From contig CAMLER010000315.1 in assembly GCA_946478915.1 (NCBI GenBank), forward strand, positions 1-6,310: 6,310 nucleotides of DNA, given 5' to 3'. The notes under the pieces were generated by a model that saw only the letters and a list, made by a program, of their open reading frames with translations, made no database searches and was not told the origin of the DNA. The translations under genes were made by a program, and so were the position numbers. This DNA is from an uncultured Chryseolinea sp. GTDB taxonomy: Bacteria > Bacteroidota > Bacteroidia > Cytophagales > Cyclobacteriaceae. Of the stretch, positions 4,869 through 6,310 are shown piece after piece (the stretch's first letter is position 1; every line of letters starts with the position of its first letter).

Positions 4869-5483
4869 ATGGAAAAGACAGCAATCGCCAAAAAGATAAT
4901 TCACTTTAGAAAGCTTAAGGGTATTACTCAGGAAACCTTGGCTGAAGTGACCGGCCTCAATGTACGAACCATCCAGCGTATAGAATCCGGCGAAGTAGAT
5001 CCACGACTTTATACACTTAAATCGATCGCTGAAGCATTAGGCGTAAACCTGGAGGAACTTCTACCCGAGCCTTCGCAGCATGAACTAAATCAGATTGCGG
5101 CCCTTCATATCACGCCGATAGCATTTTTCTTTTTCCCCATTATTGGCAACGTAGTCGCACCATTTATTTTCTGGATGATGAAGCGGGACGATGTAAATGG
5201 AATCAACAAACACGGCAAAGACATTCTGAACGGCCAACTCACCTACTCCATTGTGGCCGGAATTCTGGTAGGCATTCAATTAGGTCTTCTTATGATCCCT
5301 GCAGTTTTTATGGGTCGTTTTCTCCTCCCCATGGAGTTCTACATGTATCTACCTGTATTGTTTGCTGTCTACTTACTGATGTCAATCCTATTTTTTGGAG
5401 TGTTTCCAGCATTGAATTCGCTCAGGGTCTACCGCGGAAAAGAGGCGTGGAAATATCCTATGAAAATAAACTTCTTCAAGTAG
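4869..5483 (+). CDS. XRE-type helix-turn-helix protein with DUF4870 membrane domain
   Basis: The 204-residue protein begins with a Cro/cI-type HTH (about residues 7-64): helix 2 and recognition helix in TQETLAEVTGLNVRTIQRIESG, then the usual PRLYTLKSIAEALGVNLEELL. Residues 80-185 form a three-helix membrane domain (about 80-103, 126-149, 156-180). The loop GNVVAPFIFWMMKRDDVNGI and then NKHGKDILNGQLTYSI match DUF4870, a family of unknown function. The arrangement implies a DNA-binding domain tethered to the inner membrane. Combined HTH-DUF4870 proteins are familiar in Bacteroidota, but I know of no established role. ATG 4869 is the first usual start after an in-frame TAA at 4842-4844, and it places the HTH at the normal distance from the N-terminus. 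It is transcribed alone; the next gene is convergent. Repeats at its promoter suggest autoregulation. Confidence 0.88.
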   Translation: MEKTAIAKKIIHFRKLKGITQETLAEVTGLNVRTIQRIESGEVDPRLYTLKSIAEALGVNLEELLPEPSQHELNQIAALHITPIAFFFFPIIGNVVAPFIFWMMKRDDVNGINKHGKDILNGQLTYSIVAGILVGIQLGLLMIPAVFMGRFLLPMEFYMYLPVLFAVYLLMSILFFGVFPALNSLRVYRGKEAWKYPMKINFFK

Positions 5484-5565
5484 GGATGCCGTTGATTAAA
5501 CTCCAATTAATACTTCTTAACTGAAGTTGTGAATTTGTGAAGCAAGCTACCGAGGGACAATAGAG

Positions 5566-5598
5566 AAAGGCATTTATTTGGCCTCCAGGGTGCCTTTT
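5566..5598. terminator. Candidate bidirectional terminator between convergent genes
   Basis: AAAGGCA (5566-5572) pairs with TGCCTTT (5591-5597) in a 7-bp stem around an 18-base loop that itself can pair weakly (CC/GG). On the + strand the arm ends in TTTT, and on the minus strand in TTTCTCT, so termination for either the HTH-DUF4870 gene (+) or the DUF421 gene (-) is plausible but weak. An alternative minus-strand hairpin uses CCTTTT (5593-5598) and AAAAGG (5607-5612). Confidence 0.4.
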
Positions 5599-5613
5599 AA
5601 AAATGAAAAAGGT

Positions 5614-6294
5614 CTATTTTATTCTCTTGCCATTTAATGCCTTTACACATTTGACATGCTGGCAATTCTGACAAGAATATGTGTTGGATAAACCGAACTG
5701 ATCTGTCGTTCCGCATGCAAAACAAGCATAAATTCCTTCTTCTGAAATACTCTCCTGGCATTCCTCAAGCGCATCGGGCAAAATCGGAAGGCCGTGACGC
5801 ACCTTCTCGTCAGGATAAAAAAAGATACTTAGCTGGCCATCGGTTTCGATAATTACTGATTCTACCTGGCCTAAATGAAATACTTGTTTCTGCCTTAGGG
5901 TAGCAAAAAATTCATCCTGACCCAAAGGTTGATGTTTGAAGCTCTCCAGGATTACGCCATCCTTTAAGATATAGGTTGCCTTTCCTTCTATCAGGCGTTC
6001 AAACCTTTCATTTTTTACAACGAGGTATGTCACCAGCCGATACATCGCAATCACAACAATAAAAACAACTATTGCGGGCAATATACCGACATCTTTGTAA
6101 AACATCGGATCGCCGGCCGCTGAACCCAATCCGATAATGACGCCTAATTCAAATACAGAGAGCTGATGTATACCCCGTTTACCAAGCAATCGTAACCCTA
6201 TCAAAATCACGACGAACATTATGGTAGTTCGAATGAGGGTGTCGAGGAGAAAACGGACGTCCTCCTCTCCAAACATTAGCGACTCTAAATCCAT
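5614..6294 (-). CDS. DUF421 (YetF-like) membrane protein with C-terminal zinc-ribbon-like tail
   Basis: This 226-residue protein has three hydrophobic helices (about residues 18-37, 47-62 and 70-92). The family signature lies in LGKRGIHQLSVFELGVII and GSAAGDPMF, followed by a cytoplasmic domain including GKATYILKDGVILES and VESVIIETDGQLSIFFYP. This is the DUF421/YetF family (PF04239), whose molecular function is not established; some Bacillus members are linked to spores or the envelope. Residues 190-226 add a CFAC...CQNC module (C191/C194 and C208/C211) likely to bind zinc, with extra cysteines C179 and C216. The ATG at 6292-6294 gives the usual family N-terminus, but the window ends 16 bases upstream, so no in-frame stop, promoter or RBS can be checked. 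It is convergent with the HTH-DUF4870 gene. Confidence 0.9.
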   Translation of the reverse strand: MDLESLMFGEEDVRFLLDTLIRTTIMFVVILIGLRLLGKRGIHQLSVFELGVIIGLGSAAGDPMFYKDVGILPAIVVFIVVIAMYRLVTYLVVKNERFERLIEGKATYILKDGVILESFKHQPLGQDEFFATLRQKQVFHLGQVESVIIETDGQLSIFFYPDEKVRHGLPILPDALEECQESISEEGIYACFACGTTDQFGLSNTYSCQNCQHVKCVKALNGKRIK

Positions 6295-6310
6295 GGGAAA
6301 TACTGCATTT

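Noticed and set aside
5085..5279. Minus-strand 64-codon frame inside the HTH-DUF4870 gene
   Set aside because: Antisense to the conserved DUF4870 segment; no support of its own.
5596..5625. A third possible Rrf2 operator (minus strand AATAAAATAGACC followed by TTTTTCAT)
   Set aside because: It resembles the 19-mer only with insertions, lies across the DUF421 stop codon and terminator region, and is not upstream of any gene.

Overview
The window looks like chromosomal DNA of a member of the Bacteroidota, probably of the Cytophagales type. This rests on moderate GC, A-rich leaders with almost no Shine-Dalgarno sequences, several matches to the Bacteroidota -7 promoter box TAnnTTTG in front of genes, and protein families (RIC, three-cysteine Rrf2, DUF421 with a zinc-ribbon-like tail, HTH-DUF4870) whose sequences read like those of that phylum. 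The assignment is inferred from recall, not from a search. No RNA genes, IS elements, CRISPR arrays or phage genes were seen.

Layout, left to right: (1) 115-1197 (+), a membrane di-iron hydroxylase of the sterol desaturase/fatty acid hydroxylase superfamily starting at GTG. (2) A convergent gap with a short GGTATAA repeat and candidate terminators for both strands. (3) 1402-2130 (-), a RIC/ScdA/YtfE-type di-iron Fe-S cluster repair protein, and 2283-2717 (-), an Rrf2 regulator with three cysteines suited to an Fe-S cluster. (4) 2966-3478 (+), a VOC-fold protein resembling methylmalonyl-CoA epimerase. (5) 3691-4335 (+), a class III nucleotide cyclase domain fused to a C-terminal YHS metal-binding domain. 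(6) A 533-base gap holding a nested inverted repeat, a possible 22-codon hydrophobic ORF and a probable promoter/operator. (7) 4869-5483 (+), an XRE-type helix-turn-helix joined to a three-helix DUF4870 membrane domain. (8) 5614-6294 (-), a DUF421 (YetF-like) membrane protein with a CxxC...CxxC tail.

The clearest functional unit is the rrf2-ric pair. A 19-bp near-palindrome, AATAAAAGACTTTTTTATC, occurs without a mismatch upstream of both genes (2244-2262 and 2758-2776), in the same orientation relative to each. Upstream of rrf2 it overlaps the expected -33 region of a promoter with a perfect -7 box. The simplest reading is an autoregulated nitrosative/oxidative stress module: the Rrf2 protein binds this site, senses NO or Fe-S status, and controls the repair protein RIC. 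The site sequence is not one I recognise as a described NsrR or IscR operator.

The other genes look like separate transcription units in sensing or envelope roles. The cyclase-YHS fusion is the most unusual protein: metal ligands and transition-state residues are retained, but both classical purine-specifying positions differ, and a probable metal-binding module is attached.
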